Of a stretch of DNA of 64,000 nucleotides, positions 16,523 through 26,998 are shown one piece after another (the first letter of the stretch is position 1; every line of letters starts with the position of its first letter). A model generated the notes under the pieces. It was not told the DNA's origin, made no database searches, and saw only the letters and a list, made by a program, of their open reading frames with translations. This stretch comes from Chitinophaga polysaccharea (GTDB lineage Bacteria > Bacteroidota > Bacteroidia > Chitinophagales > Chitinophagaceae). The stretch spans positions 248,001-312,000 of the forward strand of contig NZ_VIWO01000007.1 in NCBI RefSeq assembly GCF_007829335.1, in the 5' to 3' direction. The position numbers and the translations under genes are program-made.

Positions 16523-19500
16523 ATGTTAAAGACAACGCTACTGATCTCACTGTTATTATATCTCCTGCTACCTGCCAATGCCCAGGAGTTTTCCTCGCTG
16601 AATGTAAACAACGGTCTTTCCAATAACCAGGTAAATTGCATCTTTAAAGATAATCGTGGATTCATGTGGTTTGGTACCATGAGTGGCCTGAATCGCTACG
16701 ATGGCTTTAACTGCAGGGTATTCCGGCATAGTGCCACCGATTCCACTTCCATCTCCGACGACTATGTTACCGCCATTACTGCCGCCCCCAGCAACCGGTT
16801 GTTTATACGCACCCGGAATGGCGATGTGTTGTATGATCCGGTTACCGAACAATTTACCAATGCCGCCGGCTGGCTAAAAAGTAAAGGCCTGCCCATTACC
16901 GGAATTACCGCCCTACAGCAAACCAGCCAATCCTGCTGGATAGGCTACCAGGACGGTAACATCTATCAGCTGACGGGGGAAAAAGCACAACGCTGGCAAT
17001 ACCATGCAGGTGTACCGGTAGCAGATATTACACCCACTGCGCAGGGGCAGTTAGGCGTTCTTTACATCAACGGCGAGCTGGATATACTACAGGAAAAAAA
17101 CGGGCAACTGCTGTCTCATACCGATACACTCACCCGCTTCATCGATAACCGGCCGTTATCCCTCCGCCTCTTTACCGATGCGCAGTTCGACAAATGGATA
17201 TATATGCCAGGCACCGATTTCGGCATCGTTTATATCAACAGCAAAACCGGCACTGTACGACGGCTCACATCCAAAAATAGCGCGCTTAACAACGATATCA
17301 TTAACGGTATTGTACAGGATGAAAAAGGACATATCTGGATAGGTACCGATCATGGTGGTATCAATGTATTGAATAAGGCCGACTTCAGCTGTTATTATCT
17401 CCGAAAACGTGCGGAGGATGTAAAGAGCATCGCCGAAAACACCATTTATACCCTGTATAAAGATAACCTGGGCATCATTTGGTGCGGTACCTACAAACGG
17501 GGCGTTAGTTACTACGCAGAAAACATGATGAAGTTTTCATTGTATGTACACAAATACGCCGATCCGCAGAGTTTAAGCTATAACGATGTCAACTGCTTTA
17601 CGGAAGACAGGAAAGGAAATATATGGATCGGCTCCAACGGCGGAGGGCTTATCTATTTCGATCGCCAGGCCAATACATTCTCACAGCTAAAACATGATCC
17701 GGGTAACGACAACAGCATCAGCAGCGACGTCATCTTAAGCCTGTTTTTAGACAGTGATAACAGCCTGTGGATTGGATACTACTTCGGTGGCCTCGACCAC
17801 TACAACAACGGCCGCATTACCCATTACCGGCCAGGCGCCGCCAATAACAGCCTGGGTAGCAAAAGTGTATGGAAGATCTATAAGGATAGTCAGCAGAATT
17901 TTTGGATTGGCACCCTGGGAGGAGGCCTCGACCGCTTCGATCAGTCGGCCGGTTTGTTCTACCACAACAATGCCAACATTCCCAACTCCGTTCACTCCAA
18001 TTTCATTACGGACCTGGCGGAAGACCGCAAAGGCAATTTATGGATAGGCACTGCCTACGGCATCGATGTACTGGATAAAGCTAAAGGCGTATACATTCAC
18101 TACCTGCACGACTCGCACCAACTAAGTAATGATAATACCAACTCCCTGCTCTGCGACAGCCGCGGCATCATGTGGGTTGGTACCCGCGATGGACTTAGTG
18201 CCTATGATCCCGACAAACAACAGTTCATCGTTTTTCGTATGAAAGACGGGCTGCCCGATAATAACATTATTTCCATCCTGGAAGACAACGACCATCACCT
18301 TTGGGTAAGCACTTCCAATGGCCTGAGTAAAATAACGGTGCTACCGGAAAAGAATGGCAGGATCAACATCAACTGCCATAACTACGATGAAAAAGATGGC
18401 CTGCAGGGCAATGCGTTTAACATCAACGCCGCACTCAAACTCAAATCCGGCGAACTGGCATTTGGTGGCTACGATGGCTTCAATATTTTTAACCCGGCAG
18501 CTGTAAAACCCATCCGGCAGGAACCACCCATTGTATTTACCAGCCTGCAACTATTTAACCGCACCATTGCGGTAAATGAAACCATACACCACCACGTTAT
18601 ACTCCCTGCCGCGATGCCGGAAACCCGGGAAATCGTATTGCGACATGATGAAAACGATTTTTCCATCGATTTCGCCACACTCGATTTTACCAATACCGAT
18701 AAAAACCGCTATACCTATGCCTATAAACTGGAAGGGTTTAATAAAGAATGGCAAACCACCGATGGAAAATCCAGGCGTATTAACTACACCAATATCAACC
18801 CCGGCAACTATACCTTATACCTGCGGGTAGTCAGCGATGACCAGGTGAATCAATGGAAGGGCATCTCCTTGCATATACGCATCCTGCCACCCTTCTGGGC
18901 CACGCCGTTGGCCTACATCGCTTACCTGCTGTTGATAACGGCTATCCTGCTGCTGCTGAGAAAGATTGTACTTCGCCGGGCGCAGCGCCGTTTTGCGCTG
19001 GAACAGGAAAGGCGCGAAGCCCGGCAGTTGCACGAACTGGACATGCTCAAAATCAAACTGTTCACCAATCTCAGTCACGAATTCAAAACACCCGTTTCGC
19101 TGATCATGGCGCCCCTGGAGGAAGTCATTGCCCATGAAGCCGACCATAACTTCCGCCACAAGCTATACCTGATCCGCCGTAATGCCAAACGACTACTTTA
19201 CCTGGCTAACCAGTTGATGGATTTTCGGAAGATGGAAATGCAGGAGCTAAAGTTAAATCCGGCTAATGGCGACATTATCGCGTTTATCCGCGACGTGGTA
19301 TACTCGTTTACAGACCTGGCTGAACGCAAACAGGTGGAATTTTCCTTTTTTGCCGAAAATGAAACCTTATTTACCAGCTTCGATCACGATAAAATAGAGC
19401 GCATATTATTTAACCTGCTCTCCAATGCCTTTAAATTCACCCTCTCCGGGGGCAGTGTAAAAGTATTTACCAGCTATACCCTAACAAACGATCAGGCCCT

Positions 19501-20596
19501 TCTCGAAATCCGGGTCGAAGATACCGGGATCGGGATCCCCCCGGAACGGCATGAGAAAATCTTTGAGCAGTTTTTCCACAGCAACTCTCCCGGCGGATTT
19601 GTAAACCAGGGCAGCGGTATAGGCCTGGCCATTACCCGGGAATTCATCAAACTCTGTAAAGGCTCCATTAGGGTGAACAGCGAGGTGAATAAGGGAACTA
19701 CCTTTACCCTTCACGTACCCCTGGAAATACTGCCGGCTACCACTATGCCGCCGGAACCTACCGTCACCACCAACTTAGTGGCTCCTGCCTTGCCCGAACC
19801 CATCACTCCTGAACCTGCCACCAGGCTTAAACAGGAAGAGCAACAAACCATCCTCCTGGTAGAAGATAACGACGACTTCCGCTTTTACCTGAAAGAAAAC
19901 ATGAAAGCTCACTATCATATTATTGAGGCAACCGATGGCGTCGGCGGCTGGCAAAAAACCCTGTCGGCCCATCCCGACCTGGTAGTAAGCGATGTAAATA
20001 TGCCTGCCATGAACGGCCTGGCCCTCTGTACCAAAATCAAAAGCGATAGCCGCACCCGGCAGATTCCCGTGATATTACTGACCGCCCTCGCAGCGGAAGA
20101 AGAACAGTTGCGCGGACTGGAAAACGGTGCAGACGACTATATTATTAAACCCGTACGGTTTGAAATTATGCTCTCCCGGGTACGTAACCTATTGGCACGC
20201 AAGGCGCCAGCCAAACAAATGGTCGTGTTGCCACCACCAAAAGATACCACCACCATATTATCGGCCGATGAAAAGTTCATCCAAAAAGCCCTGGAAATTG
20301 TGAATAAACATTTATCCAACGCCAATTTCTCCGTAGAAGAACTAAGCCGGGAACTGTTCATGAACCGGGTGTCCGTTTACCGGCGCATCTATAGTATTAC
20401 CGGGCAGCCTCCTATTGAGTTTATCAGGGGAGTACGCTTACAACGGGCAGCCCAACTGCTTACCCAAACAGAAATGAATGTGGCAGAAGTAGCCTACGAA
20501 GTGGGCTTCAACAACCCGAAATATTTTACTAAGTACTTCAAAATGATGTACCAGGTGCTGCCTTCCGCCTATGCTGCCACCATGAAAAAAGAATAA
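16523..20596 (+). CDS. Hybrid two-component system sensor/regulator (HTCS) of a polysaccharide locus
   Basis: 1357 residues. Signal peptide, then about fourteen Reg_prop repeats forming two periplasmic propellers (repeats such as GNIWIGSNGGGLIYFDRQ). A Y_Y_Y domain follows (YAYKLEGFNKEWQTTDGKSR), then one membrane helix (about residues 793-812). The HisKA domain has the phospho-acceptor in FTNLSHEFKTP (His852). The HATPase has NLLSNAFKFT and VEDTGIGIPPE. The receiver has LVVSDVNMPAMNG (Asp1157), and an AraC-type HTH closes the protein (VAEVAYEVGFNNPKYFTKYF). Such fusions sense oligosaccharide in the periplasm and activate the adjacent SusC/SusD genes, here beginning 203 nt downstream. Confidence 0.95.
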   Translation: MLKTTLLISLLLYLLLPANAQEFSSLNVNNGLSNNQVNCIFKDNRGFMWFGTMSGLNRYDGFNCRVFRHSATDSTSISDDYVTAITAAPSNRLFIRTRNGDVLYDPVTEQFTNAAGWLKSKGLPITGITALQQTSQSCWIGYQDGNIYQLTGEKAQRWQYHAGVPVADITPTAQGQLGVLYINGELDILQEKNGQLLSHTDTLTRFIDNRPLSLRLFTDAQFDKWIYMPGTDFGIVYINSKTGTVRRLTSKNSALNNDIINGIVQDEKGHIWIGTDHGGINVLNKADFSCYYLRKRAEDVKSIAENTIYTLYKDNLGIIWCGTYKRGVSYYAENMMKFSLYVHKYADPQSLSYNDVNCFTEDRKGNIWIGSNGGGLIYFDRQANTFSQLKHDPGNDNSISSDVILSLFLDSDNSLWIGYYFGGLDHYNNGRITHYRPGAANNSLGSKSVWKIYKDSQQNFWIGTLGGGLDRFDQSAGLFYHNNANIPNSVHSNFITDLAEDRKGNLWIGTAYGIDVLDKAKGVYIHYLHDSHQLSNDNTNSLLCDSRGIMWVGTRDGLSAYDPDKQQFIVFRMKDGLPDNNIISILEDNDHHLWVSTSNGLSKITVLPEKNGRININCHNYDEKDGLQGNAFNINAALKLKSGELAFGGYDGFNIFNPAAVKPIRQEPPIVFTSLQLFNRTIAVNETIHHHVILPAAMPETREIVLRHDENDFSIDFATLDFTNTDKNRYTYAYKLEGFNKEWQTTDGKSRRINYTNINPGNYTLYLRVVSDDQVNQWKGISLHIRILPPFWATPLAYIAYLLLITAILLLLRKIVLRRAQRRFALEQERREARQLHELDMLKIKLFTNLSHEFKTPVSLIMAPLEEVIAHEADHNFRHKLYLIRRNAKRLLYLANQLMDFRKMEMQELKLNPANGDIIAFIRDVVYSFTDLAERKQVEFSFFAENETLFTSFDHDKIERILFNLLSNAFKFTLSGGSVKVFTSYTLTNDQALLEIRVEDTGIGIPPERHEKIFEQFFHSNSPGGFVNQGSGIGLAITREFIKLCKGSIRVNSEVNKGTTFTLHVPLEILPATTMPPEPTVTTNLVAPALPEPITPEPATRLKQEEQQTILLVEDNDDFRFYLKENMKAHYHIIEATDGVGGWQKTLSAHPDLVVSDVNMPAMNGLALCTKIKSDSRTRQIPVILLTALAAEEEQLRGLENGADDYIIKPVRFEIMLSRVRNLLARKAPAKQMVVLPPPKDTTTILSADEKFIQKALEIVNKHLSNANFSVEELSRELFMNRVSVYRRIYSITGQPPIEFIRGVRLQRAAQLLTQTEMNVAEVAYEVGFNNPKYFTKYFKMMYQVLPSAYAATMKKE

Positions 20597-20799
20597 TTGC
20601 AACAAAATATACCCTCGTCCATATACATTTGATACCCTTGCCATGCAACATAATAACCTGAATTATAAACATCCGGATACCCTGCGTTAGGATCAATAAG
20701 AATAACTTTATCCTCATCGCCACAATGCTACGTCTATGAAATAGCAAAACCAAAGTCAGTAGAAGATTCCTTTTTTAAAAATTTTTAATTTCTCCACGT

Positions 20800-23700
20800 A
20801 TGAAAAGAGCCAGTATTACTGGAAGGCCATCTCTATGGATATGGCTAACGATCACTTGCTGTGCCCTTGCTTTTACTGCAAGCGCACAAAATCCACCTCC
20901 AGGAAAAAAAATTACCGGTACCGTTACTGCCCACGAGTCCGGACAACCTGTGCCCGGTGCCTCTATTGTTTTTAAAGGCACTACCACCGGAGTAGCCACC
21001 GATGCCCTGGGTAAATTCAGTATTGCTGCTGCCCCTGGTCAGGTACTCACCGTCAGCTCTATTGGTTTTAGCACGAAAGAGGTAACCGTAGGCAATGGCG
21101 CTGTTCAGAATATTATTATCAGCGAATCCAGGAGCTCTCTGCAGGACGTAGTGGTAATAGGCTACGGCACCATGAAGAAAACAGACCAGAGTAGCGCCCA
21201 GGTATCTATTTCTTCTGCCGATATCAACAAAACGATTAACACTACCCTGGACCAGGCCATACAGGGCCGCGCCGCCGGCGTATATGTAACCCAGAATTCC
21301 GGTCAACCCGGTGGTGGTATCTCCGTTAATATCCGCGGTGTAAATACCATCGGTGGCACCAATGAGCCATTGTATGTGATAGATGGCGTACAGATACAAC
21401 CGGCAGTGGTATCTTATGGCGTTACCAGTTCCGTGAACCCGCTGGCAGGTATCAATCCATCTGATATTGAGTCCATGGAAATATTACAGGGCCCTTCTGC
21501 CACTGCGGTATATGGTTCCCGCGCCACCAACGGGGTGGTACTGATTACCACCAAAAGGGGACAGGCAGGCCTGAAAGTAAGTTATAACTATCTCTATACT
21601 TCCCAGGAAAGGCCGGAAGAAGTGAATACGATGAGCCTGCAGCAATTTGCCATGATGAGCAACGAAATTGCCAGCCAGCTGAATCGCACACCCACAGCAG
21701 AGTTCAAAAATCCTTCTGTGCTCGGCGCAGGCACTAACTGGCAACAGGCGCTCTTTAAAGTAGCTCCCTTACAAAAACACCAGATCACCGTCAGCAACGG
21801 GAATAAAAGCACCAACTACTATATGGGCGGCGAATACTTCTCCCAACAAGGGGTGGCCATTGGGTCTAATTTTGATCGCTATTCCTTCCGGCTCAATCTC
21901 GATAACAAAGCATTCGACTGGCTCAAATTAAGCACCTCCCTTAATTTCTACCAGACGAAAGAAAAGCTGGGCGCTACCAGCGAAGATGTAATCAGAAACG
22001 CGATCAATCTTGCGCCTAATATCCCTGTAAAAAATCCGGATGGCAGCTGGGGCGGCGCCACTACTAATGAATTTGGTAACAACGCGCAGTACGCCCCGCT
22101 CAACCCGGTAGCCATCGCCAACCTGGTTAACAACAACTATAAAAGAACCGGAGGCCTCGGCGGCGTGAGCGCAGAACTAAATCTTATACCAGGGCTTACC
22201 TTCCGCACCAGCTTTAACGGCAACTTCGAATATGCCGATGGATCTAAATTTACGCCTACGTACCAGCTGGGATATGCTTCCAATGAAAAAGCTACCCTCA
22301 GCATCAGTACCAACAAAAATTTCTACTGGAACCTCAATGAACTATTACAGTACAATAAAACATTCGGGAAACACAGCATCAGTGTAATGGCCAGCCATGA
22401 AGCACAGGCCTGGAATTACCAGAGCTTTTCCGCTTCCCGTACCGGCTTCGCGAGCAACGAAATCCCTTCACTCAATCTCGGTAATGCCCAGGGACAAACC
22501 ACCGGTTCAGGCAAAGGTTCCGGCGCATTGGAGTCTTACCTCGGACGTATCAACTATATCTACAACGATAAATATATTCTCCAGCTGGCCGGCCGTGCAG
22601 ACGGATCTTCCAACTTCGGCACCAACAACAAATGGGGCTACTTTCCCTCTGTATCAGCAGCATGGCGCATTTCCAATGAACCCTTCATGAAAAATGCGAG
22701 CTTCATCAATGATCTCAAACTGCGGGCAGAATATGGCACCACCGGCAACACCGGTGGCGGCGGCGCACAATATGCACGGCTCAACGCCGTAACCACTCCA
22801 TGGGGAACCGGTTTCGCTACGGCGCTATATGGGAATGAAAACATAAAATGGGAATCTACCACCACAAAAAATATAGGCTTCAACATCAGTGTGCTGGACA
22901 ACAGGATACAACTGGAAGGCGACTACTACATCAAAAAAACAGATAACCTCCTGCTGCTAAATCCTTTACCCGCCTACATGGGCACACAGGGGGAAGGCGC
23001 CATTACACCTCCCACCATCAACATCGGTTCCTTGCAGAACAAAGGTTTCGGTATCACCTTAAACACCGTGAATATCAAGAGCGGTAGCGGTTTTGTGTGG
23101 AGAACCAATTTTAATATCTCTTCCTTTAAAACCAAAATCCTCCAGTTTTATTCAGACAACGCCTTTGTTTCTCACAGCGCCTGGTATATGAACAACTTCA
23201 GTGAACGCGCCGCTGTAGGACAAGCACCCTGGCTGTTTTATGGCTACGTGGCCGATGGCATATTCGCTTCCGTAGATGAGATCAACAAGAGCGCTATCCC
23301 CACAAAAGCAGATGGCAGTCGCCTCGATGTATCAAAAGACGGCGGCGTATGGGTAGGCGATATCAAATACAAAGACCTGAATGGCGACAATGTAATCGAC
23401 TCCCGTGACCAGACCTTTATCGGGAATCCCTGGCCCAAATTTACCTTCGGGTTCACCAATACCTTTTCCTATAAAGGTTTTGATCTGAGCGTGCTGATTA
23501 CCGGTTCACAAGGCAATGATATTTACAACTATCTGCGCTTTGAAAATACCAACCCCAATAACATCAACCTCGGACGCAACCTGCTGGTAGAAGCTTTCGA
23601 CTATGCCCGGTTTACCAACGACGGAGATAAATCTACCCTGCTCAATCCCGGCACCAAAGTACCCAGGATTACCGGTTCAGATGTAAATGGCAACGGCAAC

Positions 23701-23991
23701 CGCTTCACCAATCTCTTCGTGGAAGACGGCTCCTACATACGGATCAAGAATGTGCAACTGGGATATAATGTACCTAACTCGCTCCTGAGAAAGCAACCGG
23801 TTATAAAAGCGGTAAGGCTTTCTGTTGGCGTACAAAACCTGGCCACTTTCACAAAATATAAGGGCTATGATCCGGAAGTAGGCGCTTCCATTGGTAAAGA
23901 AGTACAACTCAACAGCCAGTTCTATGGCGTGGATGGCGGCCGCTATCCTTTAACCAGGATGTATTCTGCCAGCGTTGCAGTTGATTTTTAA
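20800..23991 (+). CDS. SusC/RagA TonB-dependent receptor
   Basis: 1063 residues. Signal peptide to about residue 29 (LTITCCALAFTASAQ). Carboxypeptidase-like domain (GKKITGTVTAHESGQPVPGA). Plug with VVVIGYGTMKKTDQSSAQVS and NIRGVNTIGGTNEPLYVIDG. A 22-strand-type barrel ends in RMYSASVAVDF. There is no STN domain, as expected for a receptor controlled by an HTCS rather than by FecR/sigma. It forms an operon with SusD (12 nt later), the IPT/TIG lipoprotein and the GH-A glycosidase. A weak promoter candidate (TAACTTTA, 20703-20710) lies upstream. Confidence 0.95.
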   Translation: MKRASITGRPSLWIWLTITCCALAFTASAQNPPPGKKITGTVTAHESGQPVPGASIVFKGTTTGVATDALGKFSIAAAPGQVLTVSSIGFSTKEVTVGNGAVQNIIISESRSSLQDVVVIGYGTMKKTDQSSAQVSISSADINKTINTTLDQAIQGRAAGVYVTQNSGQPGGGISVNIRGVNTIGGTNEPLYVIDGVQIQPAVVSYGVTSSVNPLAGINPSDIESMEILQGPSATAVYGSRATNGVVLITTKRGQAGLKVSYNYLYTSQERPEEVNTMSLQQFAMMSNEIASQLNRTPTAEFKNPSVLGAGTNWQQALFKVAPLQKHQITVSNGNKSTNYYMGGEYFSQQGVAIGSNFDRYSFRLNLDNKAFDWLKLSTSLNFYQTKEKLGATSEDVIRNAINLAPNIPVKNPDGSWGGATTNEFGNNAQYAPLNPVAIANLVNNNYKRTGGLGGVSAELNLIPGLTFRTSFNGNFEYADGSKFTPTYQLGYASNEKATLSISTNKNFYWNLNELLQYNKTFGKHSISVMASHEAQAWNYQSFSASRTGFASNEIPSLNLGNAQGQTTGSGKGSGALESYLGRINYIYNDKYILQLAGRADGSSNFGTNNKWGYFPSVSAAWRISNEPFMKNASFINDLKLRAEYGTTGNTGGGGAQYARLNAVTTPWGTGFATALYGNENIKWESTTTKNIGFNISVLDNRIQLEGDYYIKKTDNLLLLNPLPAYMGTQGEGAITPPTINIGSLQNKGFGITLNTVNIKSGSGFVWRTNFNISSFKTKILQFYSDNAFVSHSAWYMNNFSERAAVGQAPWLFYGYVADGIFASVDEINKSAIPTKADGSRLDVSKDGGVWVGDIKYKDLNGDNVIDSRDQTFIGNPWPKFTFGFTNTFSYKGFDLSVLITGSQGNDIYNYLRFENTNPNNINLGRNLLVEAFDYARFTNDGDKSTLLNPGTKVPRITGSDVNGNGNRFTNLFVEDGSYIRIKNVQLGYNVPNSLLRKQPVIKAVRLSVGVQNLATFTKYKGYDPEVGASIGKEVQLNSQFYGVDGGRYPLTRMYSASVAVDF

Positions 23992-24003
23992 AGCAGTAAA
24001 AAA

Positions 24004-25659
24004 ATGACCATGAATTATCGTTCATATACAAAATACCTGACCGCATTCGTAATACTGGCTATCCTGGGTAGCTGCAGCAAGGACTTCCTGAACAGGCCAC
24101 CGGAAGACAGCATTGTGGATGCCAACTTCTACCAGACTTCCGACCAGGTATGGGCTGGTACCGCCCCGCTCTATGGCCTGGTATGGTTTGCCTACAACGA
24201 CAAAGCCTCCCACGGCTTAGGCGATGGAAGAGGCGGTGTGCTTATGTCGGGCTCCTACCAGGTAGAAAATATCCGCATGCAAACCACCGATGTTACGCCG
24301 GAAGTATACAGTTCCTGGACAGCGTTCTTCAACGTGGTAGCACAATCCAATATGGCTATCAACAACGTTACCAAGTACACAGCCAAGAGCGTACCCGACA
24401 ACGTTAAAAACGGCGCTATTGCAGAAGGCCGTTTTATGCGGGCACTCGCCTATTCCTACCTGGTGCAGAACTGGGGACCGGTGCCGGTAATTGTGGATAA
24501 CAACGTATTGGTAACAGATACTTCTATCAGTCGCAATACCGTAGAATCTGTATGGGGCTTCATTATCCGCGAGTTTCGCTATGCAGCCGCCAACCTGCCC
24601 ACTGTACCGGTGCAAAAAGGTCGCTTAACCAAATGGTCGGCCGAAGGGATGCTGGCAAAAGCATACCTTACCCGCGCAGGCGTAGGCAGTGGCCAAACAC
24701 GGCGACAAACTGATCTCGACAGTGCAAAATGGTTTGCCAAAGATGTGATCAGCAACAGCGGCGCAGCACTCATGAGTAATTATGAAGACCTGTTCCTGAC
24801 GAAAAATAATAACAACGCCGAAAGCCTGTTCTCCCTGCAATGGAAATATGATGGCGACTGGGGTACACAAAACAGCGTGCAGGCATTCCTCGCCTATGGC
24901 TCCGAAATCACCGGCTTTGCGGATGGATGGGGCAGTGACCTGGGCGCTTCGCTGGACCAGCTAAAATTATATTCTCCCAACGACAAAAGACGTAAAGGCA
25001 CCTTTATGTACCCTGGTGATCATTACGCTTATATTCATCAGTCGGTAGATGATCCCAATAATCCCGGCAAGAAAATCATCCAGGAACTACAAGTTCCCTG
25101 GCGATATAATGGAACCGAGCGATATAACACCCGGGCATGGGTGAAAAAATATGTAGTAGGCCGGCCGGAAGACAATGATGGAAAAGTAACCCAACAGCAT
25201 ACAGAAATTAGCACATACATGCTGCGGTTAGCAGATGTATACCTTATATATGCAGAAGCAATACTCGGCAACGCCGCCAGCACGGCCGACGGAGAGGCGC
25301 TTACCTATTTTAATGCCGTGCGTCAGCGCGCCGGACTGCTACCCAAAACCAGCATTACCTGGGATGATATCTATAAGGAAAGAAGATTGGAACTGGCCAT
25401 GGAAGGACAAGCGTGGTACGACATCCTGCGCCTGCATTATTACAATCCACTAAAGGCAATCAGCATACTGAATGCACAGGACAAAGGCTCCTACCGCATT
25501 GTACCTGATAAGGAAACCAATGCTACCAGCTGGACTGTCACCTCTGATACACCGGCATTTTACCCGGTAACAGAAAGCAACTTCCTGCTGCCACTGCCGG
25601 CCGCTGAATTATCGGCCGCTCCCAATCTCCGGAAACCACCGGTACCTTATCCTTATTAA
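24004..25659 (+). CDS. SusD/RagB-family outer-membrane lipoprotein
   Basis: 551 residues (the ATG at 24013 is an equally good start). The lipoprotein signal is FVILAILGSCSKDF. SusD features include NRPPEDSIVDANFYQTSDQV, the TPR-like helices EGRFMRALAYSYLVQNWGPV, and the C-terminal DDIYKERRLELAMEGQAWYD followed by FLLPLPAAELSAAPNL. It is the surface ligand-binding partner of the SusC encoded 12 nt upstream. The large barrel, HTCS and glycosidase all point to an oligosaccharide ligand. Confidence 0.95.
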   Translation: MTMNYRSYTKYLTAFVILAILGSCSKDFLNRPPEDSIVDANFYQTSDQVWAGTAPLYGLVWFAYNDKASHGLGDGRGGVLMSGSYQVENIRMQTTDVTPEVYSSWTAFFNVVAQSNMAINNVTKYTAKSVPDNVKNGAIAEGRFMRALAYSYLVQNWGPVPVIVDNNVLVTDTSISRNTVESVWGFIIREFRYAAANLPTVPVQKGRLTKWSAEGMLAKAYLTRAGVGSGQTRRQTDLDSAKWFAKDVISNSGAALMSNYEDLFLTKNNNNAESLFSLQWKYDGDWGTQNSVQAFLAYGSEITGFADGWGSDLGASLDQLKLYSPNDKRRKGTFMYPGDHYAYIHQSVDDPNNPGKKIIQELQVPWRYNGTERYNTRAWVKKYVVGRPEDNDGKVTQQHTEISTYMLRLADVYLIYAEAILGNAASTADGEALTYFNAVRQRAGLLPKTSITWDDIYKERRLELAMEGQAWYDILRLHYYNPLKAISILNAQDKGSYRIVPDKETNATSWTVTSDTPAFYPVTESNFLLPLPAAELSAAPNLRKPPVPYPY

Positions 25660-25677
25660 TCTTCAAAATGAACTTGT

Positions 25678-26931
25678 ATGACGCACAATAATCCTGCATT
25701 TCATAAACAATATGGCGGCCTGGTTACAGGTATGCTGGCCATCTTGTGCCTGCTCCTGTCCTGCTCTAAAAACAATGACCAGTCCGGTCCGCCGGTGATC
25801 AATAAAGTCACTATGCTCGATTCTACCCTGCAAGACAGCACGTTCACCAAAGCCTTGCCAGGTACGTTGATCCTCATTACTGGTCAAAACCTGGGAGGAG
25901 TGGTAAGTATTGCTTTCAATGGCGCCAACGCCTACTTTAATCCTACTTACAATACCAGTACACATATCATTCTCACGATCCCGTCCAACGCACCTACCGA
26001 AGCTACGGATCCCAAAGTGCCCAACCAGATCCACCTGGTTACCACCCACGGGGAACTCACGTATACTTTTGTAGTGGATATCCCACCTCCATCTATAGCG
26101 GCTATTTCCAATGAAAATGCACTTCCCGGCGACTCCCTTATTATTTATGGTTCCAGCCTGTTCCTGATAGATAAGATCACGTTCCCCGGGGGAAAAGAAG
26201 TGACATCGGTTGCCACCAACGCTGCGGGTACACGTGCAGGCCTCATTATGCCCGATTTGGGCAGCGATACCGGCCGGCTGGTCATACATGCCAAATTCGG
26301 TACTGCGATGTCTGACGGACCTTTAAATGACCATGCCAGCGGAGATGTGATCAGTAACCTGACCAACAGCGGCGAAAGCGGTGAACCACCTGTATTCAAC
26401 TGGGCCTGGTGGGGCGCTAACAGAACCAGCGACGCTGCGCTATTTCCAGGCACCCGTGGCGGATATCTACAGAACATCTTTGGTGGCGTGGGCGCTAATG
26501 ATGGCGGATGGTGGAATGGCAACCGGTCTGGCAACTTCAACGATGTAGCCATGTTTGCCACCGATGTACTTACTAAAGAAGCTGCTCAGTATGCATTGAA
26601 ATTCGAAATCAATACCAAAGAGCCATGGACAGCCGGCATCAACGTACTTCGCTTCAACGATAAATATGCTTTCCGGTATATGCCATGGCAAAACGCCGAC
26701 AACAAAACCTTTGACACCAAAAACAAATGGCAAACGGTAACGGTTAACCTCTCTGCATTCCGGCTTGCCGACAACGGGGTGGAAGGTACCGGTGCAGCTG
26801 CTGTAGTAATGGGCGACCTGCTGAAAAGCGATGGCAAGGTAACTTTCGGATACCGTATCATCACAGAAAGTGCTGGTGTAGACGTATACAATACCGCCTA
26901 CGACAACTTCAGGATCGTAAAGATAAAATAG
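25678..26931 (+). CDS. Surface glycan-binding lipoprotein with IPT/TIG domains
   Basis: 417 residues. The lipoprotein signal is LAILCLLLSCSKNND. Two Ig-like IPT/TIG segments follow: TLILITGQNLGGVVSIAFNG (about residues 60-145) and ENALPGDSLIIYGSSLFLID (about 145-225). The C-terminal domain (about 235-417) is beta-rich and tryptophan-rich (FNWAWWGANRTSDA, NDGGWWNGNRSGNF), as expected of a carbohydrate-binding module. The position right after SusD matches SusE/SusF-like or SGBP proteins of polysaccharide loci. No catalytic motif is visible. Binding of glycan is inferred. Confidence 0.8.
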   Translation: MTHNNPAFHKQYGGLVTGMLAILCLLLSCSKNNDQSGPPVINKVTMLDSTLQDSTFTKALPGTLILITGQNLGGVVSIAFNGANAYFNPTYNTSTHIILTIPSNAPTEATDPKVPNQIHLVTTHGELTYTFVVDIPPPSIAAISNENALPGDSLIIYGSSLFLIDKITFPGGKEVTSVATNAAGTRAGLIMPDLGSDTGRLVIHAKFGTAMSDGPLNDHASGDVISNLTNSGESGEPPVFNWAWWGANRTSDAALFPGTRGGYLQNIFGGVGANDGGWWNGNRSGNFNDVAMFATDVLTKEAAQYALKFEINTKEPWTAGINVLRFNDKYAFRYMPWQNADNKTFDTKNKWQTVTVNLSAFRLADNGVEGTGAAAVVMGDLLKSDGKVTFGYRIITESAGVDVYNTAYDNFRIVKIK

Positions 26932-26998
26932 TGGTCAACCGCGCGCCCGCCTCATGGGCAGGGTGCGCGGTATTCAAAGGGAAGCATAATCTGTTCAG